From contig NZ_SETE01000003.1 of the NCBI RefSeq assembly GCF_004152935.1, forward strand, positions 563,633-627,632: a stretch of DNA of 64,000 nt. Direction: 5' to 3'. The translations under genes and the position numbers were made by a program. The stretch comes from Brumimicrobium glaciale. GTDB lineage: Bacteria > Bacteroidota > Bacteroidia > Flavobacteriales_D > Crocinitomicaceae. Below are positions 62,783-64,000 of this stretch, piece by piece. The notes under the pieces were generated by a model. It made no database searches, was not told where the DNA came from, and was given only the letters and a program-made list of their open reading frames with translations. The first letter of the stretch is position 1; every line of letters begins with the position of its first letter.

Positions 62783-62963
62783 GTTTGGGTATATGGCAAG
62801 TAGGGCAGAAAGATACAGATTAACTTCCAAGTACCCACTGAGCCAAAGCGTTGTGTTTGTTTTTATTTTTATTCAATTAGCCAAATCAACGATTTGGCGG
62901 TGTTAGTTAAAGGTAATAAACTTTCGGAAACCCGTGAAATGCCCTATTTGTTATATGCCATGT
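62783..62963 (-). repeat. attC-like repeat 4, longer variant, interrupted by the intron
   Basis: A different, 181-nt structured block. On the minus strand it runs ACATGGCATATAACAAATAGGGCA ... TGCCCTACTTGCCATATACCCAAAC|GTTACC, so the two ends form an imperfect stem. An inner hairpin GCCAAATC...GATTTGGC (62879-62897) is present. The end at 62963 (plus-strand CCATGT) corresponds to the GGCTGT|GTT junction of the other copies, and there the intron begins. Confidence 0.65.
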
Positions 62964-64000
62964 GTGTGCCTTGAATGGTAAATATAAATAAATTCTCACA
63001 ACTTGTTGTGAGAAAGTCCAGAGAGTGTAAGTCTCTCATGTGCTGGGGTAACGCCTGGAAACATTAGTAAGTCGCAAGCTGGTTTGGAGCGATCCATGCA
63101 GTGAAGTAAGCGAGACTACAAAAGTCTGAACTGACGAACAGGAACGGGATAAGAGGCATAGTTGTATGGATGAGTAAGCACATCATTGCGAAGTCCAACG
63201 AATACAAAAGTACAGCTATGTAGATTCCGCAGGGTTAGACGGAAGGACATTTACCTTACCGAGGGAGGTCTCCGAAGTCACGAGTTGGCAAAACGGAGAA
63301 GTCAGCAGAGGTCATATTACTTTGGAGATACGAGCCGATGAATGAAGCGGAGGTCTCACAACCAAAGGAAGGACTGAACGTATTTTGGTTCCTAATTCTC
63401 AACGGAATGCCGTTTAACGGGATAGCCTTGAGAAAGCGGAACAGGTTAAAAGTAAAAGAATGATAGAACGAGTATTACATCCTCACAATGTGCAACGAGC
63501 CTTGAAGCAAGTAATTGCTAATAAAGGTAGTGCAGGAGTGGACAGAATGAGTGTTAATGAACTGACCGAAAGTTTTCGGAAAGGAAAAACACAGTTTTAT
63601 TCTTCCATAATGGAGATGGAATACCTTGCTCAACCCATTCTTGGAGTAAAGATTCCCAAAGGAAATGGTAAAACACGACTTTTAGGAATACCAACAGTAA
63701 CAGATAGAATGTTGCAACAAGCGGTATCACAAGTTCTGATGCCACATTATGAGAGTGAATTCAGCGTTAATAGCTACGGATTTAGACCCAACAAAAACGC
63801 ACGCCAAGCAGTTGGTAAAGCGTTGGAACATATCCATGAGGGTTTTACGTTTATCGTAGACATTGACTTGAAAACATTCTTTGATGAAGTAGACCATTGC
63901 TTACTTCTAAACCTACTTTATCAAAAGGTAAAATGCCCGATAACCATGCGTTTAATACGTAAATGGTTAAGAGCTCCAATCCAAATCAATGGTAAATTAC
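62964..64000 (+). mobile_element. Group II intron, 5' part
   Basis: It begins GTGTGCC (62964), which fits the GUGYG 5' consensus. The next ~490 nt are structured (for example CTCACAACTTGTTGTGAG, a hairpin at 62997-63014, and AGAGAGTGTAAGTCTCT), without an ORF, as expected for domains I-III. Then comes the reverse transcriptase. The 3' half is outside the window. It is inserted exactly at the core junction of attC-like repeat 4. Confidence 0.82.
63460..64000 (+). CDS. Group II intron reverse transcriptase/maturase (partial)
   Basis: An open frame from ATG 63460 to the window edge (180 codons). It starts MIERVLHPHNVQRALKQVIANKGSAGVDRMSVNEL, the usual RT-0 region of bacterial group II intron proteins. 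Then come VKIPKGNGKTRLLGIPTVTDRMLQQA (RT-1/2) and SYGFRPNKNARQAV (RT-2a/3), and HIHEGFTFIVDIDLKTFFDEVDH, which holds the first catalytic aspartates (RT-3). The YADD motif and maturase domain lie beyond 64000. It is encoded inside the intron in its own direction. Confidence 0.9.
   Translation, partial: MIERVLHPHNVQRALKQVIANKGSAGVDRMSVNELTESFRKGKTQFYSSIMEMEYLAQPILGVKIPKGNGKTRLLGIPTVTDRMLQQAVSQVLMPHYESEFSVNSYGFRPNKNARQAVGKALEHIHEGFTFIVDIDLKTFFDEVDHCLLLNLLYQKVKCPITMRLIRKWLRAPIQINGKL

Noticed and set aside
60008..62963. IS element or MITE array
   Set aside because: Each unit has its own specific terminal inverted repeat and a different gene, and no transposase is seen; MITE copies would share the same ends.
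1..64000. tRNA, rRNA or known riboswitch
   Set aside because: No cloverleaf with TTCGAATCC-type T-arm and no riboswitch core was found by eye; a covariance search could still reveal one.

Overview
The window looks like chromosome of a low-GC Bacteroidota, most likely Flavobacteriales and perhaps near Fluviicola/Crocinitomicaceae. This rests on type IX secretion (T9SS) sorting domains of both type A and type B, an Alternative Complex III (act) plus cytochrome oxidase operon, -7 promoter elements of the form TAnnTTTG, few Shine-Dalgarno sites, and several dispersed intergenic repeats. The species name is inference.

Layout. 0-11 kb is accessory: an AraC regulator, a GlcG/HbpS-like protein, decayed aquaporin and amino-acid-oxidase relics, two paralogous lipoproteins around a T9SS kelch-like protein and an M64 peptidase, a REP-like element with a perfect 60-bp palindrome, a VIT-family metal transporter and an ALDH7-like dehydrogenase. 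11-20 kb holds nadA-nadB, a ClC channel, DoxX, an unrecognised membrane-protein pair, a sodium:solute symporter and a GNAT. 20-29 kb is a nitrosative/anaerobic stress block: a Ric/ScdA-type di-iron repair protein, two tandem DUF1858/DUF2249 proteins, a COX1/NnrS-like membrane protein, a MIP18-family Fe-S assembly factor, a CoA-disulfide-reductase/rhodanese fusion, an FNR-like regulator with four candidate cluster cysteines, a porin and a QueD-like enzyme. FNR-type boxes (TGAY-N4-RTCA) lie in front of these units and of nadAB, several at the same distance from the -7 element. 29.6-41.8 kb is actABCDEF-coxB-coxA. 42-49.5 kb has ruvB, yebC, cvpA, small unknowns and two recently broken loci. 49.6-57.2 kb encodes large secreted or surface proteins on the minus strand. 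57.9-60 kb is recQ.

60-64 kb is the most unusual part. Three unrelated single-gene units on the minus strand alternate with structured repeats of about 112 nt. Each unit begins with GTT... and ends with ...AAC, and in two of them the ends are perfect inverted repeats specific to that unit. This is the geometry of integron gene cassettes and attC sites, although the core sequences are not canonical. A group II intron with its reverse transcriptase starts exactly at the core position of the fourth repeat and runs off the window. No integrase is inside the window; it would be expected beyond 64 kb.

How it fits together: the act/cox operon is an aerobic respiratory branch, while the FNR-type block appears to protect or repair Fe-S and heme enzymes when oxygen falls or nitric oxide appears. 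All functional statements are from sequence reading only.
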